This document shows, one piece after another, positions 27,142-35,962 of a stretch of DNA of 64,000 bases (positions are counted from its first letter, which is position 1; every line of letters starts with the position of its first letter). The DNA lies in NCBI GenBank assembly GCA_964409905.1, contig CAYPET010000005.1, positions 1-64,000 of the forward strand, written 5' to 3'. A model generated the notes under the pieces. That model was not told the DNA's origin, made no database searches, and worked only from the letters and a program-made list of their open reading frames with translations. The position numbers and the translations under genes were made by a program. The stretch comes from JAGNRR01 sp964409905. GTDB lineage: Bacteria > Bacteroidota > Bacteroidia > Chitinophagales > Chitinophagaceae.

Positions 27142-27771
27142 ATGAGAGTTGTGTTGTTTCTGATGTTACATTTCAGCGGGATAACGCTTGCTAATGCTAT
27201 TGGGCTCAGTGATGCATATTTAACGCCAAGGGCAGATTTTCAATTTAGCACCGGTAATTCGGCCTATTATCGGTCACCGGTATATTTTGGAGGGAATTTT
27301 GCTTTTTTTCCTAGGCAGGAGGGTCTTTTTGCCAGTATTTCACCCATCATCGGCGCCAGAGTAGCTCCGCGATTGCATTTGGGCCTAAGCGCTGGTATAC
27401 AATATCAGCAGGAGCGCATAATTTTTTATCAGCCTTATCCTGATAGTACTACATATAACTATAAAAGTTCACTTTATGATGTGTCTTTGTTTTTGCGGTA
27501 TTTCATTCATTATCGAGTCTTTGTTCATTTAGAGCCGGAATTGATTAACGTGAAGAACGCTGCGCTTAGTTGGGATTATGCACGCGGCGTGGTTAAAGAA
27601 GATGCAAAGCGTCAAAATATTTTTGCAGGATTGGTTGGGCTTGGTTTTGCTGCACCTATTGGTCAACAATCTGTTTTCGTGCTAACTATGTTGTATGATA
27701 TTAAACAGGACGCCTTATCTCCTTATGGACAGTATCCATTTTTGCGGGGAGGATTTAATTTAGGATTTTAA
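27142..27771 (+). CDS. Exported beta-barrel-like protein, second of a tandem pair
   Basis: A 209-residue paralogue of the preceding gene with its own signal peptide (residues 1-18, FSGITLANA). It shares MLYDIKQDALSPYGQYPFLR and the GGFNLGF end. A TATATTTA element (27130-27137) sits 4 bases before its ATG. Its stop overlaps the next gene's start (TAATG at 27769-27773), coupling it to an ABC-2 permease. The protein is probably an outer-membrane barrel; ligand unknown. Confidence 0.75.
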   Translation: MRVVLFLMLHFSGITLANAIGLSDAYLTPRADFQFSTGNSAYYRSPVYFGGNFAFFPRQEGLFASISPIIGARVAPRLHLGLSAGIQYQQERIIFYQPYPDSTTYNYKSSLYDVSLFLRYFIHYRVFVHLEPELINVKNAALSWDYARGVVKEDAKRQNIFAGLVGLGFAAPIGQQSVFVLTMLYDIKQDALSPYGQYPFLRGGFNLGF

Positions 27772-28868
27772 TGAAGAAGTATAATCAGTTTGTAGCCTAT
27801 AAGGCACTCACAAAAGCTAGTTTTATTGCATTACTCAAAAGCCCTTCATCTGTGTTTTTTAGCATTGCTTTTCCGTTATTGTTTATTGTAGCATTTGGCG
27901 TGATGAGCGATAGTGGCATCAAAGTCACCTTAGCCTTCACTCCAAATTCAGATACGACCAACTCGGTATATCGCAAATTAATACAAGTGCCTGTAGTAAA
28001 AGTATATGCAAATAAAAATGAATCCGAAAGGCTGGCTGACCTGAAAAAAGGCAGCATAGCTGCGTTGTTGGATATTCAGCCCAACATGAAAGATTCGCAA
28101 ACGTTTACCGTGCATATGATTACGTCGATTGCCGCTGGCAATGATAAGAATATTGCCAAACAAATAGTAGAAAGCGTTATTACAGGGATTAATCAACAAA
28201 AGTTTCCGTCAAATAAATCAATTGCCACTATTACAGAGTCAAAACCAATAGAAGGTAGAGCTTACCGCTATCTTGATTTTTTTCTGCCGGGAATGTTAGG
28301 ATTTAGTATGTTATCGGCAGGAGTTTTTGGTACGGCTTTTATATTTTTTAATTTAAGACAAACCTTGGTTTTAAAACGATTTTTTGCAACGCCAATTAAA
28401 AGAATCTTTATTATTCTTTCCGAAGGATCGTCGCGATTAATTCTCCAAATGCTAGCCGCGGCTGTTATTATTGTTGTAGGTTATCTTGCTTTTGATTTTA
28501 CCTTGGTGAATGGTTTTCAAACATTTTTTGAAATGCTGTTATTGTGCTTTTTTGGCTTAATGATTTTTTTAGGTATGGGCTTTGTGATTAGTTCGGTGGC
28601 AAAATCTGAGTCATTGATACCTCCGTTGGCCAATATGATAACCATGCCGCAGCTATTGTTATCGGGCGTTTTTTTAAGTACCTCAAACTTCCCGGATTGG
28701 CTTCAGCCTATTTGTAAAATTTTACCGCTAACCCAACTAAATAATGCCTTGCGTCAGATTGCCTTTCAAGGAAAGTCGATATTGACGCTTGGTGAACCAA
28801 TACTTATACTTACAATATGGGGTATTCTAGTTTATACCCTGGCGGTGAAAGTTTTCCGATGGGAATAA
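27771..28868 (+). CDS. ABC-2 type transporter permease
   Basis: A 365-residue inner-membrane protein of the ABC-2 permease type (FtsX-unrelated, as in drug or polysaccharide exporters). After the first membrane segment (about 25-45, SSVFFSIAFPLLFIVAFGVM) there is a large external loop of about 130 residues. Six segments follow the order FFLPGMLGFSMLSAGVFGTA, ILQMLAAAVIIVVGYLA, ... and end with PILILTIWGILVYTLAVKVF. The family signature LFLSTSNFPDWLQPICKILP-like region (VFLSTSNFPDWLQ) is present. No ATPase gene lies beside it, which is unusual. It overlaps the barrel gene by one base. Confidence 0.82.
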   Translation: MKKYNQFVAYKALTKASFIALLKSPSSVFFSIAFPLLFIVAFGVMSDSGIKVTLAFTPNSDTTNSVYRKLIQVPVVKVYANKNESERLADLKKGSIAALLDIQPNMKDSQTFTVHMITSIAAGNDKNIAKQIVESVITGINQQKFPSNKSIATITESKPIEGRAYRYLDFFLPGMLGFSMLSAGVFGTAFIFFNLRQTLVLKRFFATPIKRIFIILSEGSSRLILQMLAAAVIIVVGYLAFDFTLVNGFQTFFEMLLLCFFGLMIFLGMGFVISSVAKSESLIPPLANMITMPQLLLSGVFLSTSNFPDWLQPICKILPLTQLNNALRQIAFQGKSILTLGEPILILTIWGILVYTLAVKVFRWE

Positions 28869-28869
28869 T

Positions 28870-28877
28870 TATATTTG
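28870..28877 (+). promoter_or_regulatory. -7 element of recJ
   Basis: TATATTTG, an exact TAnnTTTG match beginning 2 bases after the preceding stop, 16 bases upstream of the recJ ATG. Confidence 0.45.
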
Positions 28878-28893
28878 AGCAAATTGCCTAGCT

Positions 28894-30585
28894 ATGGAGA
28901 AAAGATGGTCATTGAAAGAGACTGATGATGTTGTGGTAGATGCATTGCAGGATGCCTTAGGTATAAATAAGATTTTTTGTAAATTATTAGTTGCACGTGG
29001 TATAGACACTTACGACAAAGCAAAAGCCTTTTTTAGAATGGATGCTGATCAGTTGAACGATCCTTTTCTAATGAAGGATATGGACAAAGCTGTTATTCGA
29101 ATTAAAACGGCTATTGATAATAATGAAAAAATACTTTTTTACGGTGATTATGATGTGGATGGTACCACGTCGGTAGCATTAGTCTATAGTTTTTTTAAGC
29201 ATTTTTATCATAATATAGAATTCTATATTCCTAACAGATTCAGCGAGGGTTACGGCTTATCCGAGCAAGGTATTCAATACGCAATTGACCAAAAGGTTAG
29301 TTTGCTTATAACGTTAGATTGTGGTATAAAATCTATCAAACTGGTATCCAAAGCAAAAGAGAGTCAAATTGATACAATCATTTGCGATCATCATATGCCT
29401 GGTGAAGAGTTACCACCTGCATCTGCAATTTTAAATCCTAAACAATTGGATTGTCATTATCCATATAAGGATTTGTGTGGTTGTGGGGTAGGGTATAAGC
29501 TAATTTCAGCCTATGCGCAACGATATGGAATAGATCAGGAACTTGTAAATGAACATTTGGACTTACTAGCATGTGCAATAGCTGCGGATATAGTACCAAT
29601 CACTCGTGAAAACAGAACACTGGCATTTTTAGGTTTACAGAAAGCTAATAACAATCCCTCTTTACCATTAAAAGCGCTTAAAGAGTTGGGCGGTATTACA
29701 AAGGATTTAAGTATTCGTGATTTGGTATTTATCATTGGTCCGAGAGTAAATGCTGCTGGTAGAATGCACGATGCTACCAAAGCCGTTGAATTATTTTTGG
29801 AAAAAGATGCCCAAAAGGCTCAAGCCTTAGCTTCTCAATTAGATGAAAGCAATAAAGAGCGAGTTGAGATTGACCGCAATATTACAGAAGAGGCTACCAA
29901 TCTCTTAGAATTGGCAAATGAACACTCAACGGTGGTGTATAATAAAGATTGGCACAAAGGGGTTGTTGGGATTGTGGCATCTAGGTTGATAGAAAAGAAG
30001 TATCGACCTACTATCGTGCTTACAGAGTCCAATGGAATGATTACAGGTTCTGCCAGATCAATACGTGGGTTTAACCTGTTCGAGGGATTAAACGAATGCA
30101 GTGATTTATTAGAAAATTTTGGGGGGCACTATTTCGCAGCTGGTTTAACCATTAAGGAAGAAAACCTTGAAGCTTTTAAAATGCGCTTTGATCAAGTTGT
30201 TGCAAACCAAGTTACTGCCGATCAGTTTATACCTGAAATAGAGGTAGATGCTGAAATTAGTTTTCATCATCTAAACTTTAATTTTCTTAAAATCATCGAA
30301 GAATTTGCACCTCATGGCCCCGAGAATTTATCACCTGTTTTTCTTACACGAAATGTTACGGATCATAAGCATTTGTCGAAAATTGTAAATGATAAACATA
30401 TTCGTTTTGTTTTGCGCGAGTGGGATGAAGACATTATATTCAATGGTATTGGTTTCCATATGGCTGATAAAATTGCTGTGGTAAAGGATGCCGCCAAACA
30501 AACCTTTGATATTGTTTACCACATTGAGCGCAATGTATGGCGTGATAAAGAATCTATTCAACTCAGAATTTTAGATATTAGATAG
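28894..30585 (+). CDS. recJ: Single-stranded-DNA-specific exonuclease RecJ
   Basis: A DHH-family 5'-3' exonuclease used in recombination and mismatch repair. The 563-residue length is typical. Motifs are YGDYDVDGTTSVAL (motif I), TLDCGI, CDHHMPGEELP (DHH motif), and the DHHA1 region GPRVNAAGRMHDA, followed by KGVVGIVASRL and the SRSIRGFN-like SARSIRGFNLFE. The protein lies downstream of the barrel-permease unit and ends with a strong terminator. Confidence 0.97.
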   Translation: MEKRWSLKETDDVVVDALQDALGINKIFCKLLVARGIDTYDKAKAFFRMDADQLNDPFLMKDMDKAVIRIKTAIDNNEKILFYGDYDVDGTTSVALVYSFFKHFYHNIEFYIPNRFSEGYGLSEQGIQYAIDQKVSLLITLDCGIKSIKLVSKAKESQIDTIICDHHMPGEELPPASAILNPKQLDCHYPYKDLCGCGVGYKLISAYAQRYGIDQELVNEHLDLLACAIAADIVPITRENRTLAFLGLQKANNNPSLPLKALKELGGITKDLSIRDLVFIIGPRVNAAGRMHDATKAVELFLEKDAQKAQALASQLDESNKERVEIDRNITEEATNLLELANEHSTVVYNKDWHKGVVGIVASRLIEKKYRPTIVLTESNGMITGSARSIRGFNLFEGLNECSDLLENFGGHYFAAGLTIKEENLEAFKMRFDQVVANQVTADQFIPEIEVDAEISFHHLNFNFLKIIEEFAPHGPENLSPVFLTRNVTDHKHLSKIVNDKHIRFVLREWDEDIIFNGIGFHMADKIAVVKDAAKQTFDIVYHIERNVWRDKESIQLRILDIR

Positions 30586-30604
30586 TTGTTAGGCGATCTA
30601 TTAT

Positions 30605-30640
30605 AAAAAAAGCGCGTTAATTTATTAACGCGCTTTTTTT
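30605..30640. terminator. Bidirectional terminator, recJ and T9SS protein gene
   Basis: A perfect hairpin: GCGCGTTAA (30612-30620) pairs with TTAACGCGC (30625-30633), flanked by A7/T7 arms and closed by a 4-nt loop. It has a U-run in both orientations between convergent genes. Confidence 0.9.
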
Positions 30641-30657
30641 AATTTCAACACACAGGA

Positions 30658-33600
30658 TTATTTCACCGTAATCTTTCTTACAAATTTTGCGTTGTCAGTT
30701 GTAAATCTCATGAGATAGACACCTGCAGCAACATCTGATAAGTCCACTGTATGTTGTATTTTACCATTTACGGCCCCAAGTTCTGCGGTTTTTAATATGG
30801 AACCTGTAAGATTCACTATTTCAATACTTACATTGGTGCGGTACTTTGTACTGAAGTCAATATTTACAATACCTGGTGTTGGGTTAGGGTAAATACCTAC
30901 GTTTTCTATGTCGGTGATATTTTCAACATTAATCGGGGTGTTTTTCGGCCCAAATCGAACGTAATAATCTTCAGTTTCACCAGAAATATAAGTGCCCACA
31001 CCTGTTGTAGAGGCAGGATTTGCAGTAAGATCATCATTCAATACAACACGCATCATCAAAGGCACGCCTTGGATAGCATTGGCTGGTATCTCAATGTTAC
31101 CAACTAGGAAAAAGTTTGTTGCAGTGGCAATTCCTGAAAATACTCGTTCTTGCGGGATATCAAAACTGCCGCTGTTATCGAAATCAATGAATGCAGTGAC
31201 TTGAGCGTCTGTATGAGTTGGTGTTCTCAAGATATGGTAGACTGATAATTTATAATTTGTATCAACTCGCAAATCTAAGGGTCCTGCTGCGGTAAAGTTG
31301 GTGTACGCTTTATAGGCAGCGGCATTATTTAAGTGAGGTCCGCCTATTGAGAATGTATACAAATTTGTATTGGTAGGAGGAGGTTCGCTGATAACCATCG
31401 CTCCTATATCACTAATATCTACAATATTAGGCCCACCGCCCTGACTTATACTCGGACATTGAGCAGGGGGTAGTATGCGCACTCTGACAATATTAGAATA
31501 AGCATTTGACGTGCCTTGGCATGTTACGCGATATCGATACCACATGTTTTGGTTAACAGTGCGGAATAAAGTATCTACAGCACCACCAGGAATATCATTA
31601 AATACAATACCATCTGTCGATTCTTGCCACGAAAAATTCAAATTGGCAAAAAATCTGTCATGCGTACTATTTACAATCCTAACAACATTGTTTGGACAAG
31701 TTGTAGAGTCATCAATTAGTGAAATGCCTGGGTTAGGCGGGGTATTACATGGTAGTCGTTGTATGTTAATTACATAGTCTTCAACCTCACCTTGACCAAA
31801 TGCTCCGCAGGGCGTTACAGTATTGATATTACCTCCCTGTTGTAAAATTACACGCATGCCGGTTAGGCCAAAATTAGTTGTAGTTGGCACTTTAAAACTA
31901 TCTAGAACCATGTAGTTGCTGAAAGACGATACCGGACCTTTTAAAGCTAATTCATTAGTGATGTTATAAACCCCGTCACGATTATAGTCAATATAAACCT
32001 TGGCATAACAAGGTGAAAAGCTATTAATAAAGCTAATCCCTTTCACTTCTAAGTAATAAGAAGAATCAGTAAATATAATTGGTGGGGAAACACTAGGATA
32101 GAATTGCGTATATGGATTTATGGATGTGCTGTTTGATAAAGTGGGGTTGGGGTTTCCATTGTTTAAAATGGGCGGATTGCCGTTTTTATCGCGCAACGTA
32201 ACGTTACCAATGTTTTCAAAGAAAACCGTATTCGCCTCATTATCACAATAGCAAATATAAAACGGAAGAACATCGATAAATCGAACAGGGGTGGTATCTG
32301 AAAGTCCACTGGCCTGACAAGTCAAGATGCACCGCCAATAGGTCGGTTGTGTAATCGTTGTAGAGAAAGTCGGTCCTGCTGTGTTTGGAGGAATTTGTGT
32401 CCAAGGGCCAGTTGCGCTTGGAGAACTTTCCCAACGATAATTTACACCACCTTGTAGGGAGCCACCTACAACATTTAATACGAGTGGTCTGTTTGGACAA
32501 GCCGTTACACTGTCTATGATGCCTGCCACAGGCTGACCAGTACAAGGGCTTAGTACTTTTACATTGTCAATACCAATATCCGATGCTGGTATTAGATTTG
32601 TGCCTCCATTGCCAGAAAAACGAATTATAGTTGTGGGTGATGTTGAAGGGATATTTAGGAATATTGATTGCCAGTTTGGACTAGAACCATATTGACCAAT
32701 TGGTAAGAAAAATGTTCCTCCATTGGTTGAGTATTCAATACGCAAAAAGTCTGTGCCAGATGCAGTATTATCGTTGATATAATCAAATGAAAGTGTTTTA
32801 TTGCCTGGCCCACTGCAATTCACAAATAAATCAAGATTTCCTACACCTGTTGTAAAATAACTATGGAAACGGGCAGAGCGATTACCCTGGGTGCTAACCG
32901 GAAAATATAATCCCGCTCCTGGGCTATTCCAACTTGCTGTTGCGCCTTCATCATCTCGACGCCATGATTCATTACCAGTTAATGGGGTATTTCTCCAATG
33001 ATAATCATTGGGTACGTCTTGGTTGTTACAATAGCTCGCCCATGTTTCAAAACTTTGAGAATATGGCAACGCAGCATAGGTTGGTGCAGAAACTGTTACT
33101 TGAGAAGGAAGTGAGGTGTCTTTTGCATTGTTGATAGTGCAGGTCATTATCAAACGATAATGAGTGGTAACGGCAAGTGCTGGTGTTTGATAATTTAAAT
33201 TTGTTGCACCAGCAATATTTGACCAAGTTGTTCCGTTGGGAGATGATTGCCACTGATAGGTAATACTACTTCCTAATACTGCATTAGGAACAGATAAATT
33301 CAAAGATTGACCGGAACAAATAGTCGGATTGTTGGGTGAAATAGCACCAACGTTCAAGGTAATTAAATCACAAGGTGTTGGTGGTAAAAGATCAAATCCG
33401 AAGTCTGCAAGCCCGGACCCAAATCCAGAGCCAATGTTGTTTGCAAAAGGCCCCCAAATACGGGTATTCCCACCTGCACTATTTTGTTGTACTGTAATTC
33501 CGGCACCGGAATAACCATTCTGTTTCATTTCGCAAACTAATGACAAGGTTGGGTCATACAAAAAAGGCGTCTGCAAGGTAACCGAAAACCAATTGCCTGC

Positions 33601-34005
33601 TAGGGTAGTAATGGATTGTGGATTGGCATAGAAAACTTGAGTCATACCAGTGTTGTAGGTAGTATTCGTCCAGTTTGATTGGGTGCCAACATTTTGTGAC
33701 AATGATATTGTAAAATCGGTGTAACTGGTGCTGCTGGAGTTCCCTGATCTGAAATATACTTTGGTAATTAGACCTAAGAAAGCTGGTGTACCTCCCAAGG
33801 TTCCCATACTGTTAAATACACCTGGGGCGTAAACCCATTGCACCTTGTTGCTACTAGTAGTATTTAAAGGGAATGAGTTGGTTGAAGTTCCCGCATTATA
33901 ATTATAGAACTGAGGAACCTGAGCCCATGAATAAGCTGAAAAACAAATGACGGCTATTAAAGTAGAAACAATTTGTTTCATTCGGAATGGTGTATTTTTT
34001 TTCAT
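30658..34005 (-). CDS. Large T9SS-secreted protein with GEVED domains
   Basis: A 1115-residue exported protein. The signal peptide runs to FSAYSWAQ (about residue 29). Two GEVED-type domains are marked by FGQGEVEDYVINI and YISGETEDYYVRF, each preceded by a repeated CYxIDYN/FIDFDNSG-type calcium-like strand (KVYIDYNRDGVYN, TAFIDFDNSGSFD). A MAM/jelly-roll-like region lies near residues 310-480 (LPYSQSFETWASYC). The end is a T9SS sorting domain with NVGIYPNPTPGIVNIDFS and a KFVRKITVK tail. It is probably a surface adhesin or degradative cargo; no catalytic motif is recognised. It is monocistronic. Confidence 0.85.
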   Translation of the reverse strand: MKKNTPFRMKQIVSTLIAVICFSAYSWAQVPQFYNYNAGTSTNSFPLNTTSSNKVQWVYAPGVFNSMGTLGGTPAFLGLITKVYFRSGNSSSTSYTDFTISLSQNVGTQSNWTNTTYNTGMTQVFYANPQSITTLAGNWFSVTLQTPFLYDPTLSLVCEMKQNGYSGAGITVQQNSAGGNTRIWGPFANNIGSGFGSGLADFGFDLLPPTPCDLITLNVGAISPNNPTICSGQSLNLSVPNAVLGSSITYQWQSSPNGTTWSNIAGATNLNYQTPALAVTTHYRLIMTCTINNAKDTSLPSQVTVSAPTYAALPYSQSFETWASYCNNQDVPNDYHWRNTPLTGNESWRRDDEGATASWNSPGAGLYFPVSTQGNRSARFHSYFTTGVGNLDLFVNCSGPGNKTLSFDYINDNTASGTDFLRIEYSTNGGTFFLPIGQYGSSPNWQSIFLNIPSTSPTTIIRFSGNGGTNLIPASDIGIDNVKVLSPCTGQPVAGIIDSVTACPNRPLVLNVVGGSLQGGVNYRWESSPSATGPWTQIPPNTAGPTFSTTITQPTYWRCILTCQASGLSDTTPVRFIDVLPFYICYCDNEANTVFFENIGNVTLRDKNGNPPILNNGNPNPTLSNSTSINPYTQFYPSVSPPIIFTDSSYYLEVKGISFINSFSPCYAKVYIDYNRDGVYNITNELALKGPVSSFSNYMVLDSFKVPTTTNFGLTGMRVILQQGGNINTVTPCGAFGQGEVEDYVINIQRLPCNTPPNPGISLIDDSTTCPNNVVRIVNSTHDRFFANLNFSWQESTDGIVFNDIPGGAVDTLFRTVNQNMWYRYRVTCQGTSNAYSNIVRVRILPPAQCPSISQGGGPNIVDISDIGAMVISEPPPTNTNLYTFSIGGPHLNNAAAYKAYTNFTAAGPLDLRVDTNYKLSVYHILRTPTHTDAQVTAFIDFDNSGSFDIPQERVFSGIATATNFFLVGNIEIPANAIQGVPLMMRVVLNDDLTANPASTTGVGTYISGETEDYYVRFGPKNTPINVENITDIENVGIYPNPTPGIVNIDFSTKYRTNVSIEIVNLTGSILKTAELGAVNGKIQHTVDLSDVAAGVYLMRFTTDNAKFVRKITVK

Positions 34006-34098
34006 ATTAATTATTTAGAATAAATCTTGAATAATTTCTTTATAGTTTAATAGGATTTTAAAGATGTTATTGTCTGAACATCTATGGGTAAATATAAA

Positions 34099-34129
34099 TA
34101 AAAAAAGCCCAATTGAATTAATTGGGCTT
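34099..34129 (-). terminator. rplI operon terminator
   Basis: AAGCCCAATT (34105-34114) pairs with AATTGGGCTT (34120-34129), 10 bp with a 5-nt loop. On the minus strand the A-run 34099-34106 becomes the U-run, about 25-50 bases after the rplI stop. Confidence 0.85.
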
Positions 34130-34150
34130 GTAATTTTATTTTACTATTTT

Positions 34151-34600
34151 CTACTCTTCACCTACTATGGTAACATCTATTTCAAACTGGTGTTCTTCAC
34201 CAAGGTTTAGGGTCAACTTATGCTCTCCAATTTCTTTCATATCTTCGGAAAGTATGATGCGCTTGCGGTCAATTTCATAACCTTTTTGCTCTTTTATTGC
34301 CCGAGCTACCTGTATAGTCGTGATAGATCCAAATATTTTTCCGGAAGTCCCCGTTTTTGCTAACAAGGTTAAAGGAGATTCCATCAATTTGTTTTTCACT
34401 ATTTCTATTTCTTTAAGAAGTTCAGCTTCTCTTTTTGCTTGCGCTTTTTGTCGTTGCACAGCCACATTTAAGTTTTGTGGCGAAGCTTCCAATGCCATTT
34501 TATTTGGCAACAAATAGTTGCGCGCATAGCCCGGTTTTACGGTGACCACTTCATTTTTGGCTCCTAAATTGTCAATATCTTCTGTTAATATAATTTTCAT
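34151..34600 (-). CDS. rplI: Ribosomal protein L9
   Basis: A large-subunit protein, 149 residues as usual. The N-terminal rRNA-binding domain shows KIILTEDIDNLGAKNEVVTV and KPGYARNYLLPNKMA, followed by the central helix (QNLNVAVQRQKAQAKREAEL) and the C-terminal domain starting TGTSGKIFGSITTIQVA. It is the third gene of rpsF-rpsR-rplI, 6 bases after rpsR. Confidence 0.97.
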   Translation of the reverse strand: MKIILTEDIDNLGAKNEVVTVKPGYARNYLLPNKMALEASPQNLNVAVQRQKAQAKREAELLKEIEIVKNKLMESPLTLLAKTGTSGKIFGSITTIQVARAIKEQKGYEIDRKRIILSEDMKEIGEHKLTLNLGEEHQFEIDVTIVGEE

Positions 34601-34606
34601 GATGGT

Positions 34607-34870
34607 TTACTTTAAAAGGTCAGTTACATAAGGTAGAATTGCCATTTGACGCGCTTTTTTAATCGCTTCTCCAACTTTTCTTTGATATTTCAAAGAGTTT
34701 CCGGTAATGCGACGGGGCAACATTTTTCCTTGTTCGTTTAAAAATCTTTTCAAAAATTCTGGGTCTTTATAGTCAATATACTTTATGCCCATTTTCTTAA
34801 ACCGACAATATTTCTTTGGTCGACTTTGAACACGTGTTGTGTTTAAGTATTTAATATCGTTTTTTGCCAT
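34607..34870 (-). CDS. rpsR: Ribosomal protein S18
   Basis: A small-subunit protein of 87 residues that forms a heterodimer with S6. Visible family motifs are YCRFKKMGIKYIDYKDPEFL, KMLPRRITGN and SLKYQRKVGEAIKKARQMAI. It lacks the zinc-cysteine version of the N-terminus apart from one Cys. It lies 3 bases after rpsF and 6 before rplI, so it is cotranscribed. Confidence 0.97.
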   Translation of the reverse strand: MAKNDIKYLNTTRVQSRPKKYCRFKKMGIKYIDYKDPEFLKRFLNEQGKMLPRRITGNSLKYQRKVGEAIKKARQMAILPYVTDLLK

Positions 34871-34873
34871 GAT

Positions 34874-35239
34874 TTATGCTTCTGCGTTTTGGTTAATAGT
34901 TTCTTCTTTCACTGCGTGGCTGCCTTTTTTACGAGCATTATATGCAACTGCATGCTTGTCGAGTGCAGTTACCATTTGTCGCATAATGCTTTCAGTACGG
35001 TTTAACTGAATGAGCATCTTGTTAATGGTATCAGGTGTGGCCTGAAATTCCATTACATAATACAAAGCAGTTGTCTTTTTTTGGATAGGGTAAGCCAATT
35101 GACGTAACCCCCAGAAATGTTCCCGAACTATTGATCCTGATTGTTCTTCTATAAAAGAAGTAATTCTCTTAGCTTCAGCTTTATACTCCTCTTGAGAGAG
35201 TATGGGTGTGAAGATTACCATTAATTCATAATCTTTCAT
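34874..35239 (-). CDS. rpsF: Ribosomal protein S6
   Basis: A small-subunit protein, 121 residues, with MKDYELMVIFTPILSQEEY, the WGLRQLAYPIQKKTTALYYV core and a charged tail. It heads rpsF-rpsR-rplI. Its leader on the minus strand holds a hairpin resembling the S6:S18 autoregulatory motif (see 35257-35297), so autoregulation by the S6:S18 complex is likely. Start ATG at 35239 gives the expected N-terminus. Confidence 0.97.
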   Translation of the reverse strand: MKDYELMVIFTPILSQEEYKAEAKRITSFIEEQSGSIVREHFWGLRQLAYPIQKKTTALYYVMEFQATPDTINKMLIQLNRTESIMRQMVTALDKHAVAYNARKKGSHAVKEETINQNAEA

Positions 35240-35256
35240 ATAATATATTTTTTTCT

Positions 35257-35297
35257 AACAGCGATTATAATCGGATCTTGCTTTCGCAAGAGCTGTC
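35257..35297 (-). promoter_or_regulatory. Candidate S6:S18-binding leader of rpsF operon
   Basis: On the minus strand, outer stem GACAGC / GCTGTT (plus 35292-35297 and 35257-35262, 6 bp, one G-U) encloses a hairpin TCTTGC-GAAA-GCAAGA (plus 35276-35291). A conserved-looking CCG (plus 35272-35274) and a GATTATAATC dyad lie between them. The published motif found in front of rpsF in many phyla features a CCG near a stem, so this is a plausible member. A covariance search would decide. Confidence 0.5.
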
Positions 35298-35307
35298 AAA
35301 AGGATGG

Positions 35308-35315
35308 CAAAAGTA
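35308..35315 (-). promoter_or_regulatory. -7 element of rpsF operon
   Basis: Minus-strand TACTTTTG, an exact TAnnTTTG match, gives a leader of about 60 nt that contains the hairpin structure. Confidence 0.5.
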
Positions 35316-35508
35316 ATTCTTTTTTGCGAATAAATATTTATGAATGGTTAATAAAACGATGTCTTATTAAATGAAAATTTGAATCTTGTCAAGAAACTTT
35401 TGCAGATGTCCCCCGATGTACAAAATATGGCATTCTTTATTTTGTCAAATCATCTAATATTCATAGAGCCATTAGATTGTTGAGATAATAATCTTTTTGG
35501 TTAAATAG
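35316..35508. other. Intergenic remainder between the rpsF promoter and the pseudogene terminator
   Basis: About 190 AT-rich bases with no reading frame that I can support. I see no repeat or further structure beyond short AT palindromes. Confidence 0.5.
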
Positions 35509-35537
35509 AAAAAGTCACTGAACCTTTCGGCGACTTT
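35509..35537 (-). terminator. Degenerate terminator of the lipoprotein pseudogene
   Basis: AAAGTC (35511-35516) pairs with GACTTT (35532-35537) around a 15-nt loop that holds a small CC-GAAA-GG hairpin on the minus strand; a U-run follows. It resembles a decayed copy of the terminator of the intact paralogue. Confidence 0.4.
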
Positions 35538-35581
35538 GCTTTTGTATTTGTTGTTTTTGTAGAAAGTTATTCTGCCACGGT

Positions 35582-35801
35582 TTATTCGGTTGTGGCTGAT
35601 TCGGCACTTTCATCTTCAATAGCCACTTGGTTGTTTCTGTGGCCGGGGCATCTTCTGTAACAGCCTCTACAGCTTGGGCAGGCTTCAAAGAAGCAGCTTC
35701 AGTTGTTTCAGTGGCTTCTGTTGTAGCATTTTCAGTTGACTCACAGGAAGCGTATATGCCAATAGCCAATGCAAATAATGAGATTTTACTAAATTTTTCA
35801 C
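35582..35801 (-). pseudogene. Frameshifted duplicate of the E/A/T-rich lipoprotein gene
   Basis: This aligns base for base with the start of the intact gene at 35963-36211. GTG at 35801 replaces its ATG, and the run AAAAA after GTA in the intact gene is AAAA here, a 1-base deletion. A second frame change near position 35630 moves the reading frame again so that it ends TTE at TAA 35582-35584. Merging the three segments restores a protein similar to the paralogue (lipobox YASC, then Glu/Thr/Ala-rich). No single frame reads through, so it is a pseudogene, unless sequencing is wrong in the homopolymer. Confidence 0.75.
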
Positions 35802-35912
35802 TGTTTTTAGGTATAAAAGTTAACGATACTCATTTCGGTTAATTTTAGGTGATAGGAAACCCAATATGCTTTATTTTTCAATTTATGCCAAGGAAATGAA
35901 GTGTGTAAACGT

Positions 35913-35939
35913 AAAAAGCCGCCCTAAAAGGGCGGCTTT
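35913..35939 (-). terminator. Terminator of the E/A/T-rich lipoprotein gene
   Basis: AAAGCCGCCCT (35915-35925) and AGGGCGGCTTT (35929-35939) form a perfect 11-bp stem with a 3-nt loop. On the minus strand a U-run follows (plus A-run 35913-35917), about 25 bases after the stop. Confidence 0.88.
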
Positions 35940-35960
35940 CTTTAGTTGCAACTAAAGAAA
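35937..35960. repeat. 24-bp perfect palindrome beside the lipoprotein terminator
   Basis: Left arm TTTCTTTAGTTG (35937-35948) and right arm CAACTAAAGAAA (35949-35960) are exact reverse complements with no spacer. The left arm shares 3 bases with the terminator stem, so the two hairpins overlap at one end. It lies directly before the stop codon (35963). Confidence 0.6.
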
Positions 35961-35962
35961 TA

